Shown one piece after another: positions 11,001 to 18,872 of a DNA stretch of 64,000 nt. The notes beneath the pieces were generated by a model that did no database searches, was not told where the DNA came from, and saw nothing but the letters and a program-made list of their open reading frames with translations. The DNA lies in assembly GCA_023229785.1 (NCBI GenBank), contig JALNYV010000001.1, positions 62,001 to 126,000 on the forward strand, in the 5' to 3' direction. The stretch is from Candidatus Dojkabacteria bacterium. Lineage in GTDB: Bacteria; Patescibacteria; Dojkabacteria; SC72. The translations under genes were made by a program, and so were the position numbers. Every line of letters starts with the position of its first letter. Positions within the stretch are counted from its first letter, which is position 1.

Positions 11001-12615
11001 CATAAATCTTTCCTCGTTCAACAACTCTTACAAGTGCAGGGCTAATCGATGAATATGGATGATATCTACCACCTAGATCAGAAGTAAAGGCTGTGCTAGC
11101 ATCAACATACACAGTAGATAAAACGGCTGGAGATACTCTTTGATCTTCAATAACTGCCCCATTGTTTAGATTGCTCATCGAAACAATGTCTGTGTATGCA
11201 GATAATGGTGCGAGAGCTAATATTGCTATATCGTAAACATTTGCTTGAGCTCCAGTTCCCCAGTTATTACCTGTAAATGTCATGTCTCCACCTTCCATAA
11301 CCCAACCCTTTGTTCCATAAACATAGTTATTTACAATATTTCCTGTAGTTGGTCCAGTAAAATAACCTGGTTGTCTAAGAGAATAAATTGTATTTCCTTC
11401 TATTTGTAATCCACTTAATCCACCACTTACAACCATTGCACGACTGACATCTCCGTCACCAATAACAAACTGACCATGAATGGAGTTATTTTTAATAGTT
11501 GTGTTACTTGCACCTATGTATATCAAATTTTGAACTCCAGCCTGGTCTGTCTTTACTAATTCAACATCTTGAAGAGTGAAACCACTTGCTGTTACACTAA
11601 AGAAGTTGCTTCCGACGCTAATTCCGCCTTGTATATATGTAGAACCAACGCCAGATCCCTTGATTGTAAGATTTGGTACTGTGATATTTATCACACTTGT
11701 AAGGGTGTAGGTTCCAGATCCTATTAATATTTCATCACTTGGAGCTGCAACTGCAACAGCGGCAGAAATTGTATCGAAACATCCACCTCTAATAATACTA
11801 ACAGTATCACAATTAACTGGAGTATTAGGAGAAACAACTACAAATATCGTGAAATGATCTAATCCTTTAATAATTACTTGACTATCTAAAACTGTTTCAT
11901 TTTTTACATCTTTGAAATCAACATTATTTTCAGAGTAAAGTACTTTTACATCTTTTTCACTTGAAGAATAAGGAAGATATAGGTCATACTTAAATGTACC
12001 ATTTACCATATCTGTAGTTAGCTCGTAGGCTTTACTTACAACTTCAGAGTTGTTGATACTATTTTCAACATTATTAATTGCGACAGTAATGGGTGAGCTA
12101 ACCTCTGGTAATTCTCTAAATACAATCTTAATCCCATCTAAGCTTTTATTTTCATAAACCTTATCAAGTTCAACAGCCTTACTAGTTGTAAATGAACCAT
12201 CACTATTTGTAATCCATTCAATTGCATCTTCAATTTTAGGGTATGTAGGGGTTGGGTCTGGAACTATTTCATTAATTATAATTGGAGGAATAACCTCTGG
12301 AGTTATAACTGGAGTTAATTCTTCTACTGGTGGAGTTAGTACTTCCTCAGTAGGAAGAACTACTTCGACAGGAATTATTTCCTCAACCGGTAAAACTTCA
12401 ACAGGAGTAACCTCTTCTTGTACTGGAGCCTGCTCCTCACTTGGTTGTACTGTTTCTTCTGGTACCGAAACTACCTCAGGAGTTTCCGGTAATATCTCTT
12501 GTGCCAGAATCGGCATAGCCCCAAGAAGTGGGTTTAAGAGAAAGATAAAAGTGAAAATGGTAGAAGTAATTTTTTTGAAATTCTTCTTAAGCAGTTTAAA
12601 TACGGATCTAAGCAT
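5023..12615 (-). CDS. Giant tail-anchored surface protein: beta-helix plus Ig-like repeats
   Basis: 2530 residues, the largest gene here. Order: signal peptide (about 1-39, basic, then FTFIFLLNPLLGAMPILAQ); Pro/Glu/Val-rich spacer (about 40-118); a globular stretch; two parallel beta-helix blocks of PbH1/pectate-lyase-like repeats (about 265-850), each opening with a motif like GSGTYTL or VSNGTYTEQL; then roughly twelve Ig-like modules, several ending in 'DxAGN' and starting 'DxTAPVI', including DUF5011/HYR-like copies (ITLLGDNPLTIEGGNSYSE). A block with VDYNPYLFGNGFIVSA recurs as VDFNPYINGNGFIVSA. Near the end is an SdrD-B-like module (SGYVYVDKNNNDSMDSNESG) and a C-terminal helix with a RKRK tail. 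No LPXTG motif is seen, so it is probably held by the helix. Likely role: adhesion or carbohydrate contact on a host cell or surface (inference). Confidence 0.93.
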   Translation of the reverse strand: MLRSVFKLLKKNFKKITSTIFTFIFLLNPLLGAMPILAQEILPETPEVVSVPEETVQPSEEQAPVQEEVTPVEVLPVEEIIPVEVVLPTEEVLTPPVEELTPVITPEVIPPIIINEIVPDPTPTYPKIEDAIEWITNSDGSFTTSKAVELDKVYENKSLDGIKIVFRELPEVSSPITVAINNVENSINNSEVVSKAYELTTDMVNGTFKYDLYLPYSSSEKDVKVLYSENNVDFKDVKNETVLDSQVIIKGLDHFTIFVVVSPNTPVNCDTVSIIRGGCFDTISAAVAVAAPSDEILIGSGTYTLTSVINITVPNLTIKGSGVGSTYIQGGISVGSNFFSVTASGFTLQDVELVKTDQAGVQNLIYIGASNTTIKNNSIHGQFVIGDGDVSRAMVVSGGLSGLQIEGNTIYSLRQPGYFTGPTTGNIVNNYVYGTKGWVMEGGDMTFTGNNWGTGAQANVYDIAILALAPLSAYTDIVSMSNLNNGAVIEDQRVSPAVLSTVYVDASTAFTSDLGGRYHPYSSISPALVRVVERGKIYVSNGTYTEQLVVSKDVTIFGQTEGGTIIQAPSVLVDSPMGPSTKAIVLVNNGKMVTMTDMSIIGPGPSSCGSIQFGIFIGGGATLRANHITVNDIRDNPASGCQNGAGIFVGRQSLGQVGTLHGRYLTVTNYQKGGIVVDNVGSYADISDSTVTGLGSIDFIAQNGIQISRGATGLITSSNISGNIYDKPSDTTYNHASAGILLYQEGNGVSISGNTISNNDSGLYEYSTSSGLTAVNNTFTNNYWNVTYDNPGNIDLKSNTWSGLLSLNSQESKINHNCDASPYTHGTCSATDDYSSGGSVDYFNGDATAPVISFTGFKDQTSATYNTSPSTKTCGSYNSTGFISFEWELTNTETLPVTYKYTIVSGPAAGFSTTTTNTHHNGMIPAEGTYVVSVFGTDQAENVGVAQQCSVTYDKTSPNIPTGGLPHLSVIPTNNFDFTWNASTDSSLPLTYEFQSSLNPAQTGGVLTTGLWKSNILPSNMIHSSGAPDGVWYWQVRAIDAAGNKSGWSTIWNVTLDTHAPAAPTGLKFQNTTRTTDIACDSVIQLQAVTPDWNNITGDPSFSHFEYTSFWPDGHIGINEQSVTNSEYPNTWMPPAEGAYGYAVRSVDVAGNKSVWSLSEKSLAGSCKVIYDSTAPVITLYDPNPQIIEVFSPYIEQFASVTDNHDLGLLATIDASSVNTSVLGTYYVTYDVTDTAGNAAIQKVREVRVVDTQAPVITLLGDNPLTIEGGNSYSEPGATVSDNYDSGLGVSIVEYIDILHVGSYTVTYDAVDSSGNHATQVIRVVDIVDRTKPSVTDLKFSGLLFTVDYNPYLFGNGFIVSARVTDSFTGIDSTSCRFSFNGIEEIGTYIANRCVLMTHTPDDPTAIVITASVKDIAGNTGDTSTTRISDANNPVTAVTIAKNYYGPLTYDSGTINGVATDSASQVELLKVTIKRTDNRYWSGTSFCYLFCYAPTFLNVTPFATWTYGGLSKTALVNGTRYTVTPYATDSVNHIAQGSSDSFIYDSVNPIDPTSFTHTRAGVTTNNVINVDWPDVGIFGGAYDALSGVAGYSYLFSTDVSAIPNDVLMTTDTYATSGTLADGTWYFTLRTVDNAGNWTSTVHIGPFIIDTTSPTLNVSTPADDAWGNIFQIAGTATDATSGIQDITAYFHWFTSPAIPATCSANYNIADGTWNINVNNDLLCMVPTGRYNIEVVARDNAYNTTTVIVSDIKVDTTGPVIGTVSYVVDFNPYINGNGFIVSAPVSESYSETNARRGLNASSCKLTIDGGATWVSGTYILGTCLKTFSASENQVVNANVKAQDLLGNESVGTQVVRTSDRNRPNTTVAIANDFYGNATFGSTVINGTSSDNVSGVSKVYLTIQRNSDNKFWNGATWCSSCVLSKILTPIGTTTWSYDGTGISFTDGVTYTVNAYAKDNVFNISSNSSDSFTWDDISPTVDLDFPIIGFAGTSILARFSENVVKSQAEDAANYYLSNWPTAGGSGDLVDDATISYDESTFVATITFTTPGWYVSPEQMWGVQNIHDLAGNTQAVTPYQEYSTPMVAPVTTISGVDDNWHNSDVVVTLICTDVDGSGCYKTYYSFDKIAFSEGSTFTVSTEGENFVYYYSEDRAGNVEDTNGYKYIKIDKTAPTNPDVTTTPLVDTHTSTNVITANWTADLGSIEAQEIVPVIPAHDDLSGVNGFAYSFTQVADSDPNILDVVDKYISSATSGTLVDGTWYFHIKTVDMAGNWSLPKHVGPIYLDSTKPVITRLGGSPISIIIGSTYNDLGADATDLIDGNISANVLVFNPVNENALGTYTVTYNVSDAAGNAADQVTRTVNVNPAPTIAAVQGVQTVASTTTETPEETGEVLGLTCTTQQLLSGYVYVDKNNNDSMDSNESGVANVKMNIYYTDTSGVKTLLTTVTTNNSGYWSVNACPTSYTVEIDSTTLPTNVKLSGDASKTVELTEGSNVEGINFIATTESTPFNWLWVIIPLLTLIVLTAGYYIVRKRK

Positions 12616-13002
12616 TTAATTAAATCTTAATTTATTTGGTGAAATTATAATATAAAGTAAAAGTAAAGTCATAACCTATAATAAAGTATTTTTTACCCAA
12701 TTAGGATCTTAAAAATATCTATTACTTGTGTTTTAACTCTATCTATACTAATTTGGTCTTTATTTGATTTCCTAAAGCCTTTCTGGTTTTATTAAGCCTC
12801 CTTAATATACTTTTCTTTTGATTTTATCGTATTTTTATAACTATTATTCTAAAATCTCATCTTTTATGGGTTAAACATATTTCCATATTAAACGTTGGGA
12901 CAACAATTAAAATCTCAGGTTTAGTCTCTATTTATGAATTTCTTTTAATAAACTGTACAGGTATGATATATTAATATTAGTTAAGATGTAAACTCTAAAA
13001 AT
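12616..13002. other. Intergenic region, 387 bp, divergent promoters, no gene seen
   Basis: The longest protein-free stretch apart from the T-box region. It is very AT-rich. A TAAGAT hexamer (minus strand) ends 8 bases before the giant gene's ATG at 12615, a plausible -10 for a nearly leaderless mRNA. On the plus side TTAAGATG occurs about 20 bases before the TTG start at 13003. I saw no tRNA, no convincing hairpin with a U-run and no open frame worth calling. The middle (about 12680-12950) holds nothing I can assign. Confidence 0.5.
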
Positions 13003-13419
13003 TTGAAAATTAATAAATATTTGTTATGCTCTCTTGTTGTTTTAGGTGTTGCTTTATTTGCAGGACTTGCATACTTCACATGGTCAGAATATAAATCTGG
13101 CTTAGCGACAGATGGAAACTCTAATACTGTAAATGATGGTGAGTATACAAAAATTACAAAAAATGAGTTTACACTTAAGTATAAGTATGATCGAAATAAT
13201 AAGTGGTCATATATATTGACAGGGCAGTTACCCAATCCTTGTTACAGTGTAGAGGTAGATGAACTTGTCGCTGAGAGCTATCCTGAGCAAGTCTATATAA
13301 ATGTTACTGTCACACCTCCTGCCTCTAGTGTTGTATGTATCCAGATGATTTATGACTACAGTAAGGAAGGCACATTTAGTGCAAGTAAAGGTGCAACAGT
13401 TAATTTAAATGTTAAATAA
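13003..13419 (+). CDS. Small membrane-anchored extracytoplasmic protein of unknown function
   Basis: 138 residues starting at TTG (no ATG is available in frame). The N-terminus MKINKYLLCSLVVLGVALFAGLAYF is one membrane helix or uncleaved signal anchor; the single Cys there is not in a good lipobox context. The exported part is a beta-rich domain of about 100 residues with two Cys residues, in LPNPCYSVEV and SSVVCIQMIY, suited to one disulfide. The pattern 'xLPxPCYxxxV...VCIQ' is one I associate with small unnamed domains in secreted bacterial proteins, but I cannot name a family. It is followed after 2 bp by the next gene, so the two are probably co-transcribed. Confidence 0.75.
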   Translation: MKINKYLLCSLVVLGVALFAGLAYFTWSEYKSGLATDGNSNTVNDGEYTKITKNEFTLKYKYDRNNKWSYILTGQLPNPCYSVEVDELVAESYPEQVYINVTVTPPASSVVCIQMIYDYSKEGTFSASKGATVNLNVK

Positions 13420-13421
13420 TA

Positions 13422-14114
13422 GTGAATATAAAGGATTTTCATGTTAAAAAGCTTGGTAAGCGAGGCAAAATAGTAATTTGGGAAGTTGATGGACAAAGGG
13501 TAAGAGCCAAACTGGATGAAGAATTTACCAATTTCTCACAACATTACGAGTTTAAATTCATTCCTGAGTATGAGTTCTGGCTAGACTGTAAATGTAATGC
13601 TAATGAAAGAAAATTCTTTATTCAAAACCTTCTAGTTCAGTGGAAGTTAATGAGAAAGGGAGTTACGCAAAGACAGGCGTTTGACGCAGGTAATGCGGAA
13701 GAAAAAGCCGAAAGAGCCAAGTCAGCTGAATATTCTAAGGCTTTAACTAAAAAAGGTGAGCCCTCTTTAAAACAGATTCATGAAAAGCTTCTTGGAAAGA
13801 CTAAAAAAGGACTTTCAGTGTATCTAATTAGTGGAAGTCTCGTCCGTGACTTCTATAAAGTGAATTTTGTTTCAGGTGGACATGGGCTTGTTTATGATTT
13901 TGTTGCAGAAGATGAGGTATGGCTTGATGATGGAATGGATTTAAGTGAAATACCGTATGTTTTGCTCCACGAGCTATATGAGAGAAGAAAGATGAAGAAA
14001 GGTCTCACGTATAATCAGGCACATAGATTTGCAAGTAAGATTGAGTGGAAGGCAAGACACGCCGGAGACACACTAAAAAAAGAGCTTCATAAATTAGGTT
14101 GGGATAGTAACTAA
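13422..14114 (+). CDS. Unknown cytoplasmic protein with HELYE motif
   Basis: 230 residues, GTG start directly after the preceding stop. There is no signal peptide or membrane helix. The C-terminal third has IPYVLLHELYERRKMKKGLTYNQAHRFASKIEW; HELxE resembles the metal-binding helix of minimal metalloprotease-like folds, but the second His of HEXXH is replaced by Glu, so peptidase activity should not be assumed. The middle is Lys/Glu-rich and helical (residues about 85-120, NAEEKAERAKSAEYSKALTK). The gene abuts the convergent ABC permease gene with a 3-bp gap. I do not recognise a named family. Confidence 0.7.
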   Translation: MNIKDFHVKKLGKRGKIVIWEVDGQRVRAKLDEEFTNFSQHYEFKFIPEYEFWLDCKCNANERKFFIQNLLVQWKLMRKGVTQRQAFDAGNAEEKAERAKSAEYSKALTKKGEPSLKQIHEKLLGKTKKGLSVYLISGSLVRDFYKVNFVSGGHGLVYDFVAEDEVWLDDGMDLSEIPYVLLHELYERRKMKKGLTYNQAHRFASKIEWKARHAGDTLKKELHKLGWDSN

Positions 14115-14117
14115 ATT

Positions 14118-15218
14118 CTACTTCTCCCACTTAAATAGTTTTGCAGCCAATCCGTATACAACTATCGCCCAAATTAAAAGAACTAACAGGTTTTTGAAAA
14201 TATCTGTAAAGCCAGCACCTTCAAATGCAATCTTTCTCATTGCCTCATTTAAGTGTGTTAGTGGAAGAATATTACTTACTGCTTGTAACCACTTTGGTAA
14301 AAGCGTAATCGGAAAGAAACTTCCAGCCAGTAGAAATTGAGGAAGTGTGAACATATTTGCAATAGGTGCTACAGAATTTTCATCCTTTGCAACAGATGAG
14401 ATTAATAGGCCTGCACCTAAAAATACAATCAAACCGAATACAACAATTAGAAGCATTTGGAAAAACGTTGTGAATCCATTTATTAAGGTAAATCCGAATA
14501 CAAAATGTCCAAATCCAATTAGTATTCCCATCTGAATCACATAAAGAAGAAGCCTTGAAATTCCTTCCGCTAATAATATGTATAGTCTCTTAATTGGTGT
14601 TGCAAAGAATCTTTTTAGAACTAATGTCTCTTGTAGAGATATTAATACGAATGCTGTTCCGAAAATTCCTGAGCTGAGTAATGAGAATCCTAATTGCCCT
14701 GGTAATATGAAATCAATTTGCTTATACTCTCTTCCCGATATTACCTCTGAATTAAGTGTAATCAAAGGATTTTGAATTTGTGATATGGAGAGATTTATCT
14801 TATCAGTAATTCCAGTGATTATTGATGAAATTATTGAGCCATTTTGTGCTGCGGCATTACTTGTTTGAAGATTAACTAAGAATTTCCCAGAAATATTTTT
14901 AATATCTAATATTGCATCTAGTTGCCCTATCTTTAAATTTTTAACTGCAGCCTCATTTGAGTTGTATTCTTCAAACTTAATTGTTTTCATTGTTTCGAGA
15001 GTTGTATAAATTGGATTATTTTTATCAGCTCCGCTATTTAAATATATTTTTAATTCTGATGAGTTTGAACCAATTAGGCCAAAGATAGAGATAAACACGA
15101 CAGGGAAAATCATACTAAATACAATTGATGAAGGGTTACGGAGTAGGCCCAAAAAGCTTACCTTCACAATAGCTAAGAAGGCTGTGAATTGATTGTATTT
15201 TTTTATTTTCTTACTCAT
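14118..15218 (-). CDS. ABC-2 type transporter permease (DrrB/YhgE-like)
   Basis: 366 residues: one N-terminal helix (about 18-40, VSFLGLLRNPSSIVFSMIFP), an extracytoplasmic domain of about 140 residues, and five helices in the C-terminal 200 residues. The stretch AGSFFPITLLPKWLQAVSNILPLTHLNEAMR is the ABC-2 membrane signature seen in drug, lipid and polysaccharide exporters. Its ATG lies within the stop of the ATPase gene (ATGAGTAA, 8-nt overlap), so the two subunits are coupled and would form a dimeric exporter. Substrate is not predictable. The next genes on the same map segment (glycosyltransferase, NDP-sugar dehydrogenase) hint at envelope material, but weakly. Confidence 0.92.
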   Translation of the reverse strand: MSKKIKKYNQFTAFLAIVKVSFLGLLRNPSSIVFSMIFPVVFISIFGLIGSNSSELKIYLNSGADKNNPIYTTLETMKTIKFEEYNSNEAAVKNLKIGQLDAILDIKNISGKFLVNLQTSNAAAQNGSIISSIITGITDKINLSISQIQNPLITLNSEVISGREYKQIDFILPGQLGFSLLSSGIFGTAFVLISLQETLVLKRFFATPIKRLYILLAEGISRLLLYVIQMGILIGFGHFVFGFTLINGFTTFFQMLLIVVFGLIVFLGAGLLISSVAKDENSVAPIANMFTLPQFLLAGSFFPITLLPKWLQAVSNILPLTHLNEAMRKIAFEGAGFTDIFKNLLVLLIWAIVVYGLAAKLFKWEK

Positions 15219-15975
15219 CTCGTAACTCCTTTCCAGTTAAATGAATAAAGACATCCTCAAGGTTTGCTTCTTTTATGACTCTTTCTTTTTTAAAGCCAGT
15301 TCTTGTTAAATCGTCTATTAATTTATCTGGAGTATCGAGTGCTATTATCTTCCCACTATCCATAATCCCTACCCTATCGCATAAATATTCTGCCTCATCC
15401 ATATAGTGAGTTGTCATGACTATTGTTATTCCACCTCCTCTTAAATCCTTAATTAGTTCCCAGAGATTTCTTCTTGCCTGAGGGTCAAGACCTGTGGTTG
15501 GCTCATCTAAGAAAATAATGTCAGGTTTATTAACAAGAGTAGTAGCAATAGAAAATCTTTGTTTTTGGCCCCCTGAGAGCTTCTTAAACATTGATTTAGC
15601 CTTATCTACCAGTCCAACCTTGGCAAGTAGGTCAAGAGGCTCTATATGCACGTTATATAGTCCAGCAAATAGTAGGATTATTTCAGATAAATTGAGGTTT
15701 GGATAGAATCCAGATTCCTGAAGTTGAATTCCGATAATTTCCTTTATTTTATTTTGCTGGTTGTTTATAGAGTACCCTTTAACTATTACATCTCCTTCGG
15801 TTTCTTCTCTTAAAGTCTCAATTATTTCAAGGGTTGTTGTTTTGCCAGCACCATTTGGCCCTAAAAGACCAAATATCTCTCCTTTATATACGTCAAAACT
15901 AACTCCGTTTACAGCAAAGAAATTTCCATATTTTTTAACAATGTTTTTTACTTGAATGATTTTTTCCTTTGACAT
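15211..15975 (-). CDS. ABC transporter ATP-binding protein (DrrA/CcmA-like)
   Basis: 254 residues from the ATG at 15975 (MSKEKIIQVKNIVKKYG). Motifs: Walker A GPNGAGKTT, Q-loop IGIQLQESGFYPNLN, signature LSGGQKQRFSIATTLV, Walker B IIFLDEPTTGLDPQ and H-loop MTTHYMDEAE. This is the ATPase class that works with ABC-2 permeases in drug, antibiotic and glycolipid export. Its stop overlaps the permease start by 8 nt. The last 30 residues (KKERVIKEANLEDVFIHLTG) match the regulatory tail typical of this class. Confidence 0.95.
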   Translation of the reverse strand: MSKEKIIQVKNIVKKYGNFFAVNGVSFDVYKGEIFGLLGPNGAGKTTTLEIIETLREETEGDVIVKGYSINNQQNKIKEIIGIQLQESGFYPNLNLSEIILLFAGLYNVHIEPLDLLAKVGLVDKAKSMFKKLSGGQKQRFSIATTLVNKPDIIFLDEPTTGLDPQARRNLWELIKDLRGGGITIVMTTHYMDEAEYLCDRVGIMDSGKIIALDTPDKLIDDLTRTGFKKERVIKEANLEDVFIHLTGKELRDE

Positions 15976-16018
15976 CAAGGTATAAGGTTAATACTTGACT
16001 GATTGTTTGTCAATTTGA

Positions 16019-16414
16019 TTACTTACACTCTTTTATGTCAAACTGATCTTGAGCCCTCTTTACATCCTTTGTATATTTTGTTTCTGATAGTACATTTTCA
16101 CTGTTAATTTTGAAGCATCGGGCGTCAATGATTGGTACACCACTTCCGTAAGTTATAAAGGCAATATAGTAGTCCCCATTTTCGTTGAGACTGGAAATAG
16201 TTCCACCCGCAAACAGTTTCTCTGGGTTGAAAGTCCTAAGAGTTGGATATTTAGCATAAACAACTTCAAATTTATTATCTAATATATTCTCCTGAATTTT
16301 ATCTTTTTGTTTATATAGATATATAATGATTAATGAAAACAATATTAATGTAAATGTTAGCACAGCTCCTATTAACATTTTCTTTTTCATAGCTATATTG
16401 ATAAAATTATTCAT
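16019..16414 (-). CDS. Single-pass membrane protein of unknown function
   Basis: 131 residues. A helix at about 12-33 (MLIGAVLTFTLILFSLIIIYLY) is followed by an external domain of about 95 residues with two Cys residues (DARCFKI and the penultimate residue, IKECK), possibly a disulfide. A second start, MKKKMLIG, eight codons downstream, is equally plausible for a signal anchor. No family recognised. It is transcribed away from the glycosyltransferase gene, with 34 bp between the start codons. Confidence 0.65.
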   Translation of the reverse strand: MNNFINIAMKKKMLIGAVLTFTLILFSLIIIYLYKQKDKIQENILDNKFEVVYAKYPTLRTFNPEKLFAGGTISSLNENGDYYIAFITYGSGVPIIDARCFKINSENVLSETKYTKDVKRAQDQFDIKECK

Positions 16415-16448
16415 TGACTAATTTAGTCTAACATATATTATTTACTCT

Positions 16449-17831
16449 ATGAAGATACTATACGTTTCATCATTTCTTGAAGGGCTAGGAGGAGGAGAGG
16501 GAAATGTTACATGGGAGCTTGCTCATCAGAGCGCAATTTTCGGAAATCAGGCATATATATTTAGCCCAGGTAAATCATATAGGCAAAGAAGGAGGGAATC
16601 GGGCTTGATTGAAGCAACATTTCCGGCAAAAGGAATGAGAGGGTTGATGCTATTTAACTCCACTCCTATGAATATACGAAGGCTTTATAGAAACCTTGAG
16701 AAGATAAACCCAGACATTATTCACTTTCATTCGCCAGTACCTATGGTGGTTTATGTGCAGATTTGGGCGCTAAGTCATAATATCCCAATGGTGTTTACAA
16801 TTCATGAAGACCCTAATAAGTTTCTTGAGTACTCATATATGTCTAAAGGAAATCCGTTTTTGGGTTTAATTAGAAAAGGGGGATTTGATAGTTATCTAAG
16901 AAATCTATACTTGAATTGTCAAACTTTGGTAGCTGTTAACGACCTACATATCCCTTTTATCAGGCAGTTTGGCTACAATGGAAAACTAGTATGTGTTGAG
17001 AACGGGAGAGAATTATCAAAATACAATAAACTTACAATTCCAAAGGTTTCTGCAAAAAAGAAAATTCTTTGCTTCATAGGAATGATTTCCAAAAGAAAAA
17101 ATCAGAAGTACCTAATTGAAGTAATGAAGTATTTGCCAAAGGAATATGAGTTGAGGTTAGTTGGTTCCCCTATTTTTCCCTCCTATCTTAAAAAACTACC
17201 TAAACTACGCAATGTTAAGTATATGGGACAGGTCAAACCAGATAAAATCCCGAACATATTAAAAGAGTGCCATTTGTTTGTCTCTGCATCAACCGAGGAG
17301 GTGTTTAGTTTAGTTTGTATAGAGGCATTAGCAGCAGGAAAACCAATTGTTGGGCTTAAAAACTCTTCAACAAGGAAATTAATCAATAGTAGTAATGGAA
17401 TATTACTTCCACTTAATACAAAACCAAAAGTTTTTGCAAAAACTGTTTTGAGTATATTGAATGTCTCTCAAAGAAGTTATGAGAAGATGGCAACCTCAGC
17501 AAGAAGCTCTGTAAGCCATCTAGATTGGAGCAAGATCATTGTAAGGTATCAAAACGTTTATGATGATATTTTGAAAAATAAAGTAGAAACGAATGAATCT
17601 AACAGATTCAACCAAATCTTTGCATTTCTTCAGAATATAGTTAATGGCCAACTTGTAGAATCTATTGTAGTTAACCTTGGAAATTCATTTAAAAGCTCAT
17701 GGGACAAATTTAAAAACCGTAAGAAAAAAGGGAACCTATTAGGATTTGCTATAGCAGGTGCAGCAATTACTGGAATAGCTATTACAATATTTAGCTTGAT
17801 CAATATGAAAAATAAAATGAGGAAGAAGTGA
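16449..17831 (+). CDS. Glycosyltransferase family 4 (GT-B) with C-terminal membrane helix
   Basis: 460 residues. The N-terminal Rossmann half begins MKILYVSSFLEGLGGGEGN, the acceptor-side GT4 signature, with HFHSPVPMVVYVQ further on. The C-terminal half has FIGMISKRKNQKYLIEVMK and the donor-binding E-x7-E region FVSASTEEVFSLVCIEALA followed by GKPIVGL. This fits a retaining transferase using a nucleotide sugar in the cytoplasm. Unusually for GT4, it ends with a helix (about 425-447, FAIAGAAITGIAITIFSLI) and a basic tail, so it is probably tethered to the membrane, as expected for glycolipid or surface-glycan synthesis. It ends in TGA, immediately abutting the convergent yvcK gene. A -10 TATTAT (16436-16441) sits 7 bp before the ATG. 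Confidence 0.92.
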   Translation: MKILYVSSFLEGLGGGEGNVTWELAHQSAIFGNQAYIFSPGKSYRQRRRESGLIEATFPAKGMRGLMLFNSTPMNIRRLYRNLEKINPDIIHFHSPVPMVVYVQIWALSHNIPMVFTIHEDPNKFLEYSYMSKGNPFLGLIRKGGFDSYLRNLYLNCQTLVAVNDLHIPFIRQFGYNGKLVCVENGRELSKYNKLTIPKVSAKKKILCFIGMISKRKNQKYLIEVMKYLPKEYELRLVGSPIFPSYLKKLPKLRNVKYMGQVKPDKIPNILKECHLFVSASTEEVFSLVCIEALAAGKPIVGLKNSSTRKLINSSNGILLPLNTKPKVFAKTVLSILNVSQRSYEKMATSARSSVSHLDWSKIIVRYQNVYDDILKNKVETNESNRFNQIFAFLQNIVNGQLVESIVVNLGNSFKSSWDKFKNRKKKGNLLGFAIAGAAITGIAITIFSLINMKNKMRKK

Positions 17832-18860
17832 TTATATTCCCATACCTGAGGTCTCTCTTATTATTCTTGCGAAAAATCCTAAGTCACTCTTTCTAAAGAT
17901 GGAGTATAGCTCTTTTCCTAGTTTATCTGGATCATGCCTTACTATGCTTCTTGCGAGTGTATCGCCTTTCTGACTTGTGAATACTTTATCTGATATTAAG
18001 TTTCTTCTAATAACTATTTTTGATTTAACCGGTAAATCATCTAATAATATGCTTTGATCTTCTGTTTTATAATGCGCTAGAACTTTTTTAGGAATGTCCT
18101 CGTCATTAGCTAAGATAATATCGAATTTCCTGCCTATGTATTTTTCTAAAGTACAAACTAGATCGGATAGTTTCATCCAATCGGTTTCACCTTTCTTAGT
18201 CATGAGGTTTGAAACAAGTATAAGTTCTGCTTTTGAACTTTTTACTGCTTCTGATATCTTCTCAACTAGAAAATTGGGAATAATACTTGTATAGATGTCC
18301 CCTGGGCCTACAATGATATACTGCGAGCTAGTTATAGCTTTTATGGCGTCCTCGTTTGCTTTAGCTTTATTGCTTAATCTTATAGAGGAGATTTTAGAAC
18401 AAATCTTTTGAGTATCAATATAATGCTCACCAATGAGTTCCTTGCCATTCTCATATTTTGCAATCAGTCTGACCTTATCATAACTAACTGGTATTACATT
18501 TCCTACAGTATCAAATAGCTCGCAAAGTTCATTAACTGCGTTTTTCTCACTACCTGCTATATCTGACATAGCAATCATTATTAGATTACCAAGAGTATGC
18601 CCTGACATACCTTCTCCCTTGCTGAATCTATATGTAAAAAGTCTCCTTAATAGTTGGTTTTTATTTTTGCTTGAGAGTGCTACTATTGCTTTTCTGAGAT
18701 CACTTAAAGGTAGAAGACCGAATTGGTCACGAACAACCTGATTGCTTCCTCCATCATCAGCCATACTAATGATTGCATTAAGATGAAGGTCTGAGTAATC
18801 ATTTAGCGCTTCTAAAACGGCTGTAGTTCCAGTTCCTCCCCCTATTGTTGTTATCTCCAT
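17832..18860 (-). CDS. yvcK: YvcK/CofD-family protein (gluconeogenesis factor)
   Basis: 342 residues. The start MEITTIGGGTGTTAVLEAL and the following ISMADDGGSNQVVRDQFG with LPLSDLRKAIVAL are diagnostic of the YvcK/UPF0052 branch of the CofD-like fold. GEGMSGHTLGNLIMIAM and IIVGPGDIYTSIIPN complete the nucleotide-sugar pocket. In Firmicutes YvcK binds UDP-GlcNAc and helps cell-wall synthesis and growth on gluconeogenic carbon. The family usually has a little over 300 residues, so this is full length. Its -10 (TAAGAT, minus strand, 18867-18872) ends 6 bp before the ATG, so its mRNA is probably leaderless. No rapZ or whiA homologue, the frequent neighbours elsewhere, is next to it. Confidence 0.93.
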   Translation of the reverse strand: MEITTIGGGTGTTAVLEALNDYSDLHLNAIISMADDGGSNQVVRDQFGLLPLSDLRKAIVALSSKNKNQLLRRLFTYRFSKGEGMSGHTLGNLIMIAMSDIAGSEKNAVNELCELFDTVGNVIPVSYDKVRLIAKYENGKELIGEHYIDTQKICSKISSIRLSNKAKANEDAIKAITSSQYIIVGPGDIYTSIIPNFLVEKISEAVKSSKAELILVSNLMTKKGETDWMKLSDLVCTLEKYIGRKFDIILANDEDIPKKVLAHYKTEDQSILLDDLPVKSKIVIRRNLISDKVFTSQKGDTLARSIVRHDPDKLGKELYSIFRKSDLGFFARIIRETSGMGI

Positions 18861-18872
18861 GTAAATATCTTA

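Noticed and set aside
5555..12300. Several open frames on the plus strand inside the giant surface-protein gene
   Set aside because: They are antisense shadows: low-complexity or Cys-rich peptides without motifs, inside a continuous minus-strand frame with clear domains.
13996..14035. HELYE in the 230-residue unknown as a zinc protease site
   Set aside because: The second His of HEXXH is Glu, and no third ligand pattern is evident, so peptidase activity is not claimed.
17820..17834. Possible alternative code (UGA as Gly, as in some CPR phyla)
   Set aside because: TGA ends the glycosyltransferase gene exactly where the convergent gene begins, and all genes are full length with the standard code; Trp is only TGG in recognised motifs.
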